Shown here piece by piece: positions 1 to 9,923 of a stretch of DNA of 16,196 nt. Below the pieces are notes generated by a model, which worked only from the letters and a program-made list of their open reading frames with translations, searched no databases and was not told where the DNA came from. The stretch's first letter is position 1, and every line of letters begins with the position of its first letter. Both the position numbers and the translations under genes were made by a program. The stretch lies in NCBI GenBank assembly GCA_025201705.1, contig MU617314.1, positions 1 through 16,196 on the forward strand, given 5' to 3'. This DNA comes from Dissophora ornata. Its lineage: Eukaryota > Mortierellomycota > Mortierellomycetes > Mortierellales > Mortierellaceae.

Positions 1-364
1 GGGGATAATGCACATGTTTGTAAACCATCATCATGCATGCCTAGATCGAGATCGGGGCCCATCAACATCTGAAGATGACATCGAAAAATTAAAATGCGAG
101 ACCAACAATCCGCGCTGAAGAGATTGAAATAAGACATGGGTAAAGACAACATCTCTGAACGACATAATGAAACTGGATACAGTATGCATGCATCGATGCC
201 GATGGAGGAGGGAAAGGGCATGTATACAATATACACCCGCAAGCTCCATCAAGATCGCGATTCTCATCGGTAAACTGTGAATACACATCTGGTCGCCATT
301 GTATGACATAATATGGTATATAAACGGGTGCCCTGTCCACCAGCACAGAAAAATATTTTTCGAG

Positions 365-432
<68 letters not shown>
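365..432. repeat. 68-nt poly(A) homopolymer (poly(T) on the Ca2+-ATPase sense strand)
   Basis: An uninterrupted run of 68 A on the plus strand, inside the first intron of the Ca2+-ATPase gene. A 14-bp perfect palindrome, GAAAAATATTTTTC (348-361), lies three bases before it. A run this long is far beyond the 8-16-nt A/T runs seen elsewhere in the window. It could be the 3' tail of a retroposed copy inserted in plus orientation, a slipped microsatellite, or partly an assembly artefact. No AATAAA is visible just upstream, and the 5' end of any element would lie outside the window. Confidence 0.95.
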
Positions 433-433
<1 letters not shown>

Positions 434-512
434 CGTCGAGCGCATGTTTGAACCCGGAAGGTGAGGTGTGAGTGTGAATGTGAGGAGGAGAGGAAGGCTG
501 AGAAAAACCTAC

Positions 513-809
513 ATTGCGACCAAAAGCCTTCGATCGAGCTGTGAACTTCTGGTGATCCGAATGTCCAATAGAGTGGACTCCGGCCTCGTCCGAGTGCAGA
601 CCGACTTTGGGGTCGACCATGAGGGCCCGACAGATCTTTTCAATGCCACCCATCTCTCGAGGTAGCGTTGGGTTGGTAGGGTCTGTCAGTGGGGCCAAGT
701 CCTCAACAGTCATGGTGAACCCTCCAGCAGAGGCAGCTCCCTGTTGATAGCTCGAGGGACCGCTGTGGTGGCCCAGAAGAGGCTCGCTCGATGCCGAGTC
801 TCGGGGCAT
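513..809 (-). CDS. PMC1: P-type Ca2+-ATPase (PMC1/PMCA type), first coding exon only; gene continues past the window start
   Basis: Calcium-transporting P-type ATPase that removes cytosolic Ca2+ to the vacuole or across the plasma membrane. Only the first 99 codons are visible. They start at the ATG complementing 807-809 (A at -3) with MPRDSASSEP and carry the N-terminal signature of this family: LAPLTDPTNP, then a GGIEKICRAL helix, VDPKVGLHSDE, and finally FGRN, where related pumps continue V-L-P-E. A donor GTAGGT directly follows the Asn codon (512 downwards), so the exon ends in phase 0 just before the first membrane segments. Reading through the donor gives non-conserved sequence and then a Phe run from the homopolymer at 365-432. 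I found no continuation in 1-512, so intron 1 is at least 512 nt and the transmembrane, actuator and phosphorylation (DKTG) domains lie outside. Which membrane it serves cannot be told from this exon. The gene symbol is by family resemblance. Confidence 0.78.
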
Positions 810-1695
810 TGTTGGAGTGCTCGCGCGTAGGAAAGAGAGTGAAGTGAATGTAGGTAAGGTGCGAATAAAATAATGTTGCAACGCGTGCTAAAATTAAATC
901 TAGTGGACGATGGTCGACGGAGGAGGAAAGTGAAGGACAAGAGAAATGGAAAAGTAAATGAGAATGAGGTCAACAAGAATCGGAATGAGCAGCGGCGTCC
1001 ACTTTCACTGCCCAACAAGGCATGACGGACTAGCCGGGCTCGGATAGGTGTTAATTACCGTATAGATAAAACTTGTTGGCTCGGGTGAACTTGATTCTGC
1101 AAAAACGTGGGCCTTGAACATGTACGGTTGTACTCGTTACTCCAAAAGAATAAAAAAAAAGAGCGGAAAATAAAAAAGGCCTTTCCTTTTCTCTTTTTGC
1201 GACAAGTACTTTTTTTTGGTGTTTACTTCTCCGCACCACGTCGTGGCTGTTACCGTGGCGGGGGGCTACGCAGGGTCCCGACAGATGACATCTGGTCCAT
1301 CGCGCCAAGTCTGGGTCACGACGTTGTTCTAGAAATTGGTGCTTTATTCACGGCGATATCCCCGGTTCAAAAAGATTTTTTTGACCAGGTCGCTTTTGTC
1401 TCTTGTGCCGGGAATAAGCGCAGAGGGCAGAAATGGGAGAATGGGACAATGGAGGTTCGGGCGTCGTGTCAAAAAAAAAAATTGGTTCAATGCGACACAA
1501 GCAGTGGGACGAAGCGCATCAAAAAATAACAAAAATGAGCACCTGGACAGAGTCTAGACAACCCAACTGTTTCTCCAACACAGCCCTGTCCACACGCATG
1601 TATACTGAAATCATATTAAGTGTCGTCAACGAGCTCTATACATCATAATATACATTGTCTAATGCTACTGCATTAAATGCAATAGGACCTTTGCT
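810..1695. other. Intergenic region: Ca2+-ATPase promoter/5' UTR side and She9 3' UTR side
   Basis: No gene is supported here. Both flanking genes are on the minus strand, so this segment holds the 3' UTR of the She9 gene (from 1695 down) and the promoter and leader of the Ca2+-ATPase (from 810 up). A minus-strand AATAAA (1343-1348) is a possible She9 polyadenylation signal about 350 nt past the stop. There are short A or T runs around 1149-1157, 1209-1216 and 1471-1480. Several 60-140-codon open frames lack similarity or composition that would suggest protein. Confidence 0.6.
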
Positions 1696-3700
1696 CTACC
1701 GGTTCATCATCACAGCAACAGTCACCAGTCCGCCAATCAACGCTCCTCCCAGTCCACTCAACAAAAAGTCCCGTCGAGTCGCTGGCACTTCTGCCTCTCC
1801 GTCCTTGAGAATAAGTGACAGTCGGCTCGGTGAGATCCTGGAGCCTCGGGCCAGATCATCGTGCCATGCCTCCCCCATATCCACACCCGCTGAGCCACCC
1901 TCTTCTGACAAAAAGACGATCGCGCCATCCTCACTTAACACAAACTCACCCGTCTCCGCAGAGCCGTGCACTTCCTCTACAGCCACCTTAGGTGCGCTAG
2001 GAGATTGCTTCAGCAGCAAGTTCTCCATACGGTCGAGCCGCTCCTCCTGACGCTCTGCGCTCTTCATCATCTTCAACAACACGTCCTCGCCCCCCAAGAG
2101 AGCACCTCCGACAGCAACGGGGGAGCTCTCCACTGTCGATACAGGAGCATCGTGTTGCGACTCAGTCGCTGCGACAGCATGGCCGGCGCCATTAGCATTA
2201 GATGCAGCCGACTGTGCCTTTTCGGGCAAGACGCCTCGCTCTGTCAAGTCCTGAACTAACTCTTCATAACGCTCAACCTGTTTGCGGCGTCTCCTCGGTT
2301 CTACAAATGCCTGGACGATCAAGAACGCCATGACGTTCACTCCGACGAGACCCCATGTTCCGTACGTACTCGCAGCTCGAATCTTGTCACTCCACACTTG
2401 TTCCTCGTGATATCGCTCCATGATGACCCTAGTCAACATTCTCGACTTTGACTCCACATCTGCCTCTGCCTGTTTATATTCCGTCTTGGCCCTCTGCTCT
2501 GCTTGCTCGTTGGCATGCTCGGAGCGGTAGAGATCCGTGAAACGGATCACATCATCCGGCGACCAAAGATGCTTGCGCTGCAGTAGATCGTTGATTGCCT
2601 TTTGCGTATCTGAGCGAGTACTAATAGCCGTCTCGTATGTCTGTTTCGCCTGAACTAGCTTGATACGAGCGCTATCTAGACTATCGCCTATGTCATCAAT
2701 TGAACAGTGTCAACTTTTAGTAACAGTGTTCAAGAACACCAAATCAATGGTCGTCACAGCGTCCATGAAGCCTACCATGGGTAATGACCTTTTGCTTCAG
2801 ATCGTTGACGGCATTGTATCCAGTAAAATTGTTGAGATGCTCCGACAGCTGGGCGATAGTGTCTCGGTAATCCTTGCGCTTCACAGACTCTGAAAGTTGA
2901 CGCAGACTGTCCGGAAGAGCAGACCGAATGTACTCTGTGGACGACTCGAGCGATTTTTTATATGGTAGCAATCTCGTCGTGAAGGGCTCCATAGAACCAT
3001 CACCTGGTGTATACGACAATGTCTCCTTGGCGCTAAGCAGTTCTTGATTTGATTCAATTGATGCGTCCTGACGAGCAGTCGAAGAAGTTGCCGCCGTGTT
3101 GTGCAGTTGGCTGCCTGCCACCGGATATTTTGGCGCCAGAGTTGTGGCACCGGATGTTTCTTTCGAGGTAATTCTGTCGTCGTGGCGAGAGGGTACTGCT
3201 GGTGTCGCTGTGTTTTGCTGCTCCTGTTGTTGCAATTTAGCGGCTGCCTTTTCCTCGGCAGCTTTCTTGGCCAACAGACGGGCTTGTTCCTCTGCTGCCC
3301 TGAGCGCCTGTTCCTCTGCCGCCCTGAGAGCTTCTTCCTCCAGTTTCTGTTTCTCTGCTGCAGCATTTTCTAGAATCTCTTTCAGGGCAGCATCTTGGGC
3401 TTCGACTCTCTTTCTCTCTACCTCCTCAGTCAACTTCCTTTGCGCATCTCCTTCCAAGGCCTGCTGTGCACCTTTATCTTTCCCAGCAAGGCCGCCTGAT
3501 CCTTTTCCGTCGCCTGCAATCGAAGACGAGGAGGATGAACGGTCGTTGTTCCGGCTGGCAGTGCCCGAGAACTCGCGCCTAGTCAGTAGTAACCCAACGG
3601 TACCCGGGGTGATCGGACGACCGTTGGAAAACTGATAGCGGATAGCTTGACCCCTAGCCAAGGATCCAACGGGTCGAATCAGGCTAAAGTAGCTGACCAT
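1696..3700 (-). CDS. SHE9: She9/Mdm33 family mitochondrial inner-membrane coiled-coil protein (2 exons, 638 aa)
   Basis: Membrane protein of the mitochondrial inner membrane; in yeast Mdm33/She9 forms oligomers through matrix coiled coils and affects organelle shape and inner-membrane fission. Exon 1 is 3700-2776 and exon 2 is 2687-1696; the intron (2688-2775, 88 nt) has donor GTAGGC, branch TACTAAA and acceptor ATAG, with phase 1 kept (split Gly309). The nearer AG would give an in-frame stop. Start at 3700 has A at -3 and G at +4 and opens a basic presequence (MVSYFSLIRPVGSLARG, then RREFSGTAS near 41-49, like a processing site). Residues 78-162 form a charged coiled coil with EALRAAEEQ-type repeats. 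The family core runs about 290-440: GYNAVNDLKQK, QRKHLWSPDD, RFTDLYRSEH, RYHEEQVWSDKIR. Membrane segment 1 is near 418-437, followed by EPRRRRK; segment 2 is 616-635, close to the C-terminus. An in-frame upstream ATG at 3886 would add 62 residues and bury the presequence, so it is less likely. Confidence 0.92.
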
Positions 3701-4290
3701 GATCCTTATCGAGCTGTCGATGATGCTGCTGCTGTCCTCTGGGTGAATGCGAGCGTGGGAGAAATCCAGTAGGACGGATGATGTGTAGTTTGCTGATCGG
3801 AAGATTCCTCTTTGTGCCTGTACTTGGACCCACAGTCGGGACGAAGCCACAGGGCATTTCTGTGCTTGCGAACCAGTAGCCTGCATGTGTACACGTTTTC
3901 ACGCGCCGTATACCTGTTAGGAGCACATTAGATGTACCGGATAATGAAGCACAATCATAGTAGAGCTAAACAAGAGAATGCCTCCTTGCGTTCGTTGGAT
4001 GAAAGACTGCCAGTTGGGAGCCAGTATAGTAAAGGATCCAGGATCCAAGAAGGCGGCACCGACTGGCAACGCGCTCACCCATCGCGTGACTGCGACGAAA
4101 CGTCATATTTTGGGTATTTTGTGTATTTTGATACCTTTGTCCATGACAAAGTCGTTGTCCTCTACTCCACAATCCCTCATCCTTCTTGCTTGCCAAGTCC
4201 TAACTTTGCTCATCCTCAGTACCAGTAGAGGAACTACAACCCAGACCAAAACAGCCTAGTTGCGACACAGGGCATTACTCATCTCAGATC
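3701..4290. promoter_or_regulatory. Divergent promoter region between She9 (minus) and the FG nucleoporin (plus)
   Basis: About 590 bp separate the two start codons, which point away from each other, so the segment must carry both 5' UTRs and core promoters. No convincing TATA box is visible for either gene, which fits housekeeping expression. The She9 frame stays open upstream to an ATG at 3886. A minus-strand CAG|GTATAC near 3910-3920 resembles a splice donor and might mark a leader intron of She9, but I cannot pair it securely. A small direct repeat of GGATCCA lies near 4034-4047. Confidence 0.5.
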
Positions 4291-6395
4291 ATGGGTAAAG
4301 ATCTGTTTGCCTGCTGCGGTTGTAATTATAGACGCGTTTGACGCATTCCAGAACTGAGCTCTAACTCCAGCATCCTATCTCTTCACTGACTACAGCAAAT
4401 CCTGGATTTAGCTGTAAGGAATCTTCCATCGTTCTTACAGCCTATTGCTGCCTCAATTGCATGCGAAACTTCTTCCCGATCGCTTATGCTGATTTCATTT
4501 CTCAATTCATGTCCTTTAGTTGGAGGAGGGACTTTCGGAGGCGCTGCAGGAGGAGGAGGAGGAGGATTTGGAGGCGCTGCAGCAGGCGGGAACGTTTTCG
4601 GAACTAAGCCTGCAACAGGCGCAGCACCAACTGGTTTTGGGTTTGGATCAAGCACGACTGGTGGAGCCTTTGGATCAACACCAGCAGCCACTCCAGGATT
4701 TGGAGCTCAAGCAGGATTTGGAGCTCCAGCAGGATTTGGAGCTCAAGCAGCATCTGGAGCCCCCTCTTTGTTCGGCACAACATCTGCTCCTGCTTTGACG
4801 ACGAGTTTGTTTGGAGCTGCGGCGGCGACAACGGCCCCCACCTCTAGTCCATTTGGAACAGTACCAGCTGCGTCCACCACAAACGCGTTCGGAGGCTTCA
4901 ATGCGCCTGCCACTTCAGCAGCTGCGCCAGCAACCTTGTCATTCACGTCTGCTTCCTCTGCAGCAACTACACCATTTGGAACCACTGCAGCAGCCCCCAG
5001 CTCGTTTGGGACAACACCGGCAGCCCCAGGATTTGGAACAACATTGGCGACCCCAGGATTTGGAACACCCGTGGCTGGATCAACGTCTCTCTTTGGAGGA
5101 AGCAAGCCGGCCACGCCAGGGGGCGGATTGTTTGGAGGTGGTACAGCTGCGCCTGCATCGTCTGCCGCTGCAGTTTCTCCATTCGGTGCTGGCTTGAGCG
5201 CACCCGGTAGCACTGCACCAGCAACAGCGCCGCTTTTCGGAGCTGGGGCAAAGCCCGCTGGAACTACGGGTTTGCTTGGGGGTGCACCATCTGCATCTAA
5301 TGCAACAACGCCAGGTTTCGGAGCCAGGACGCCAGCCTCCAACACTTTGTTTCAGACTATACCTGCCTCAACTGCAGCATCTTCGGCAGCCGCTGCCCCG
5401 CTTGCCTTTGGCTTATCTGGTGCCACTACTTCTACTGCAGGTTCGTCGGCAGCGGCATCAGCGCCTTCGTTCACATTGAACGCGGCGCCTACTACCGCAC
5501 CAGCTGGCATATCCGGTATCGGTCTGACGACGAGGCCACAGGACAATGCCAGCTCAAAGGCAGCAGTCCCACCCACACCCTCTGCATTGCGCAACAAGAG
5601 CATGGACGAGATTCTGCTTCAGTGGTCCAAACAGCTGGACGAGCACACCAAAGCTTTTCGCACACAGGCCGAGAAAATTTCTCAATGGGATCGCAAGCTG
5701 TTCTCAAACGGACACCAAGTTAGTGATGTCCTTTCAGTCATGTTCCGGTGGACGTTCGTTATCTGCAAGAGCTAATTTTATCTTGTTTTGTTTTTTTGCT
5801 TAATTCCAACAACAGATCAGTCAACTGTATCAAATGACAGTGGAAACGGAGGGGACGCAGAAGACAATCGACCAGAACTTGGACTATATCGACTCACAAC
5901 AGCAGGAACTCAGCGGAATTCTGGATCTTTACGAAGATCAGGTCCAAAAGTTATTTGAAAAGGACGCTACAACAGCGGGAGTCAACGCCAATGGATTGCG
6001 CCCTGTGGATGAGCAGCGTGAACAGACATATAGTCTGGCAGAGAATCTTAACAAGCAGCTGGACGATATGTCCCTTAACCTCACGAGCATGATCGAGGAA
6101 ATCAATCAGACCGCACCCAAGGGCGATGGCGAGAGCAGTGACCCTGTAAGCCTCGGATTCATGTTTGCTCAGAGATGGATGTATTTTTCAGAAGGTTACT
6201 AACTAATATATCATGCCACCATAGATTGGACAGATTGTGCAAATCTTAAATGCTCATTTGACGAGTCTGCAGTGGATCGACGACACGACGACATCGCTTC
6301 AGTCGAAGGTGCAGGACGTGGGCAGGCTTCAGAACCAGATAGTCCAGGAGCATGAGAGCTACCGTAGCCGCGGGATGTTCTCCGGACGGACCTAA
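4291..6395 (+). CDS. NSP1: FG-repeat nucleoporin of the Nsp1/Nup62 family (5 exons, 573 aa)
   Basis: Central-channel nucleoporin: the FG domain forms the permeability barrier and the C-terminal coiled coil assembles with Nup54/Nup57 and Nup58/Nup49 partners, and with Nup82 in yeast. Exons: 4291-4294, 4396-4413, 4520-5718, 5816-6145, 6225-6395; total 1722 nt including TAA. Donors are GTAAAG, GTAAGG, GTTAGT and GTAAGC; acceptors CTACAG, CTTTAG, AACAG and CATAG; introns 101, 106, 97 and 79 nt, the last with a perfect ACTAAC branch. The ATG has A at -3 and G at +4. Residues 1-350 hold about two dozen FG motifs (FSFG, GFGFG, SLFG, PFGT) in an Ala/Thr/Ser/Gly-rich, nearly charge-free setting. From about 366 the Nsp1_C domain begins: MDEILLQWSKQL, AEKISQWDRKL, DYIDSQQQELSGIL, YSLAENLNKQLDDM, QILNAHLTSLQWID. 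The first two exons are inferred from splice signals and frame; without the 18-nt exon the protein would start MVGGGTFGG. Confidence 0.93.
4694..4765 (+). repeat. 18-bp tandem repeat coding GFGA(Q/P)A units in the nucleoporin FG domain
   Basis: Four head-to-tail copies with period 18. The first three (4694, 4712, 4730) differ at a single base (CAGGATTTGGAGCTC followed by A or C, then AG); the fourth (4748) is diverged. Each encodes six residues including one GFG. The near identity at DNA level points to recent local duplication, a usual way FG domains lengthen. Confidence 0.85.
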
Positions 6396-6440
6396 GGCAG
6401 ATGCAAAATCAAACACAGACTCATGAAGATCAAAAGTGCA

Positions 6441-6446
6441 AATAAA
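6441..6446 (+). terminator. Polyadenylation signal AATAAA of the nucleoporin gene
   Basis: A perfect AATAAA begins 46 nt after the TAA stop of the nucleoporin gene, in A-rich sequence, which is a usual distance for a fungal 3' UTR. Confidence 0.6.
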
Positions 6447-9400
6447 CGTTACTAGCCTGTTTGATATTGAAACCCCAGTGATCGGGGCGACACTAGTCAC
6501 TCCATTCATTATTGGTCCTAACACCCATGTCATCAGTGTATACGAAGCCTTCGTCTATTCCCCTCCGTTTCAAAGTTGACATCAACGTTTACAATATCCA
6601 TGAAACCAAGCTGGAAGGCATGGGCGTCACAGTTTCTGTGATCGAACAAAATTTTCGGTGACTTCTTAGATGGGCAAGGGGGCATTGACGTGGGCTTTGG
6701 AATAGGGAAGATCGACGAAGACCCCGATTTGAAGCACAGCGATTAGAGCAACGCGTATTTTCAGCAAAACAGATGCCAGAGACCCATTTGGGCAAACCTG
6801 TGTGCCTGTTACTGTTGTTTTTGGCTGTAGACACACGCACTAAATCTTCATTTCTGAAGAGCGGGAAAGCGCAGCTCACTTGACGATGTAGCAACTTGGA
6901 CAAATACCTGGATTCTTCAGTCGGGCACCGCCTTCGAGGGATCTATTTATAATAGGGTTCGCGAGACTATTGTCACGTTACCGCCAGACCTAGCCACCTA
7001 ACAATTGGGGTGGATGCTCCTCCGCCTGCGTTGCTCTTCGCTCAAAGGAATCGGCGCTCGCGTGCAGTCCGTGAAGAGCCGCGATCTACGGACAAGTGTG
7101 TTCAATGTTTGCACAATACACTGTACAGGCACGGTTGTCGCTTTGCAAACACAGAAGAATATCTTGATTAGGATGTGTGCCTTGGCAAGTTCAATTGAAT
7201 GTTCCAAATACTGGAACATCCCGATCTTCTTGGCTCCAATGCAGTTTATCAATATTGCATCGTCCTGATGAACCAGAATTTTTTAATTTTTTGTGCTCAT
7301 CTCCTAATGCAGAGATCGGTGTCACCAAGCAGTAACAATAGCCGTTAAAAAAAATGTGCATACTCTCAGATACGCATGCATGATAGTGAATGACCAATGC
7401 AACAACGTTAGAGCGAGAGTTACACCAATGGTTATCCGCTCGTTGCATGCAATATCAAAAAGACGATCCGGGCTAATGATGGTTTATCAACTGACTTTCA
7501 TAAGTTCATTGCGGAAAGGACGAATTGGTATGTTTGTTTGTGTGCTGTGTGTGTGTGTGTGTGTGTACCCGCATGCACAACGTGGCGTGCAACACGTTAT
7601 GTTTTCATGACAGATTGAACGCTTGCATTTCGCCGTTTTAGGAGAATGCTTTCTTTGAGTGTCTCACAACGCAATACAGGCAAGTACGGGTTCCTAAACG
7701 GCTAATAACTTTTTTTTTGCAATGAACATGAAGACAATGGAGGATAACCAGACGGCGTCCCCACACACACACACTAAGGGATGCTGCAGACATGCTCAGA
7801 AAAGACTTTGCTTAATAAAGCCCGATCGTTCGTCAAAGCAAAGGCTAAACACCAATCAGAGTTAACCTGACACCATGGATCTGAATCTTGAGATTCCAGT
7901 CTCCTTAACCAAGCAGATTTCAAGGGACGAGGATCTTGCATATTTGTTTAATTTGGGCGAATAGGTAAATTGGCAATCACCAATGCTCAAACTTAATAAA
8001 CGAGACTAACACTACGGCAACTGGGCTTTGTGCTTTGCTCTTCAGATACGACCCGGAACACGATTTTTCCAAGGAAAGGGAGGGAGTAAAAGGGGGACGA
8101 GCGAGCGAGAGAGCAAGAGCGAGAAAGAGAGGGAATGTGGGGTGGGCTGAAACGAAAAGGGCGACGAGGGACACTGTCTCAGCGCCTGCACACCATACAC
8201 GCAAGGAGATAATGTTTGCTCGTTTAATTCATAGAAAGTGGCCATGCAAAACGAGGCCTTAGGAGCTGCTCTACCGCTCTTAAGCAATAGCTAAAAGCCG
8301 ACTGCCAAGTAAGTGACATGTCTTTTTTATTCATTCCAATATAGGGATCTAGATCCACGATCTGTATCGTAGATCTGTCAAACTGTAAAGAAGTACACAG
8401 ATGCACGCACGCAGCAGGCGCTCGCGAGGTTTTTTGCGCTCTCTCATTCATAGTTCGCAAGCACCTCTGTATCGAATAGAAACACACCTTACGCAAATCC
8501 TCTTCAGGGCAGCCCAGGACAAATGAAGCTAGAACCTAGCCCCATTTTTACCTCAGTAAACGCGTCGGGAATTCTCTGGCTCTGTTACATTACGGGTTGT
8601 GTCTACATGTTTGCTCCACGAGAAGAACGAATCCGTAAAACCTCTGTACACCCTTTTGTAGTTCCAGGCGCGTTCAGCGATATCATCAGTCAATCGCGAT
8701 CACCGTCATAGTCGTCATCAACACCGCCACCAGCAATCCGTGTTATAAATATATTATTCAGTAAGTTAAATGAGCATGAGCCAATGTCTAAACCTCGCTT
8801 CTTTGTCCACGACTTTTGTCCATTGGTTCAATGTTCTTTTTAGTTTCAGGATTTTCAGGATAGTCATTGTTGCGTTCTCTTTTCCTTTTTTTAAGGGGAC
8901 TGCTGCTTCAGTCAATGCTGACCATCTGTATTATGCACATGAATCGCAGAACGACTCCTGGAAGAGCTGAATCGGTGGCGACTTTTGGTGGCCATTCTTG
9001 GTACCTAGACAATGAGGGGATGAAGTGAAAGAATGCGACAAAAGGAAAGAGTGAGGAGGTAGGTGGACAAAAGCATGGACACAAAGATACGAGCGAACGC
9101 ATAGGAGATGCTGATTGGCCCTGATAAAAATAAGATTATTCCTCTTGGAAGCAACGCGCCCGAACAGGGTACGAGAGGGGAGGCTGAAGATGGTACTGTA
9201 CTCTCATAAAAGACTAAGTAAAGACAGACTGGAATAGAAGTCTTGGCTGTTACCCATTGCAACCATGGGCCTAATATAAATCACATAGTGTGGTCTGGGG
9301 CTTTTCATTACCCTCTGCAGCGATTTATTTTTGTCACATCGTGAACCCATTGAACGATGTGGTCTACACTTGAAAAAGGAAATATGGCCATACACCGAAA

Positions 9401-9700
9401 GAGGGCACCAAGCATAACACGGTCCTCGACTAAAAGGCTCTGTGGCATAGCCATTTGAAAGAAGGAGAGGAAAGAGGGGTTGGACAAATAATTTATCTGC
9501 CACGGACGTGAAGAAGAAATGAAGTGGTGAGCGACAGGAAATATCAACGTATCGGAAACGACCCCCGCTTGGGTAAGCAACGTTGTCAGCATTCAGCATT
9601 CGCGTGTGCATTCATATCCTTGACCGAGAAAGAATAGCGTGGTATCTTGTTGATGTGCAACAGGATGGAAGCATGATCACGATTTGAAATTAAAAACCGA
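6447..9700. other. Gene-poor region with microsatellites and short palindromes; no supported gene
   Basis: No open frame here has a recognisable domain, a good start context and splice sites together. Notable content: a TG microsatellite (7546-7566), CA-rich sequence near 7763-7776, a purine-rich GAGCGA/GAGAGA stretch (about 8080-8135), an inverted repeat with 7-bp arms (7200-7206 and 7212-7218), the perfect palindrome GGATCTAGATCC (8345-8356), and a minus-strand TATAAATAG near 6942-6950. Open frames of 60-135 codons occur on both strands and overlap each other, as expected for sequence near 48% GC. Confidence 0.55.
7546..7566. repeat. (TG)n microsatellite
   Basis: About ten uninterrupted TG units, flanked upstream by a degenerate TGTTTG run. 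Simple sequence repeat in the gene-poor region. Confidence 0.95.
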
Positions 9701-9923
9701 TATTCGGCATATGGCATTGAGCATGGGGATAGCATGGGTCAGACAAAAATAAATTTGTTTGCATGTATCGTATAATACAAATGTTGGCCACCATGGTTCT
9801 CTTTCAAAATCAAGGGTGATCCGCTACATTTGCTTTGAGCATGCTCTCCACCACACGCACATTGCTAGTGTGGAGATGCATGCTTGCAAACATATAATAC
9901 ACAAAAGCCAAACATCGAAGAAT

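Noticed and set aside
1..364. Identifiable retrotransposon body before the poly(A) run
   Set aside because: No reverse-transcriptase motif, tRNA-like head or target-site duplication is visible in the part inside the window, so no element is annotated.
441..460. Minus-strand GGTTCAAAC as a tRNA or Pol III B box followed by poly(T)
   Set aside because: No T-arm pairing around it and no A box at a suitable distance; the B-box match is incomplete. The same holds for GTTCAA-type matches near 1103 and 1486. No tRNA gene was found in the window.
3096..3635. 179-codon plus-strand Ser/Ala/Phe-rich frame
   Set aside because: Antisense shadow of the Ala/Glu coiled coil of She9.
4604..5345. Minus-strand and other-frame open frames opposite the nucleoporin (up to 200 codons)
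   Set aside because: They are shadows of the Ala/Gly-rich FG coding sequence, which lacks stop codons in other frames because of its repeat composition.
6540..6903. Minus-strand peptides with protein-like look (for example KILFDHRNCDAHAFQLGFMD)
   Set aside because: Two minus frames over the same bases both look plausible, which shows that this impression is not evidence; no start, splice sites or known motif.
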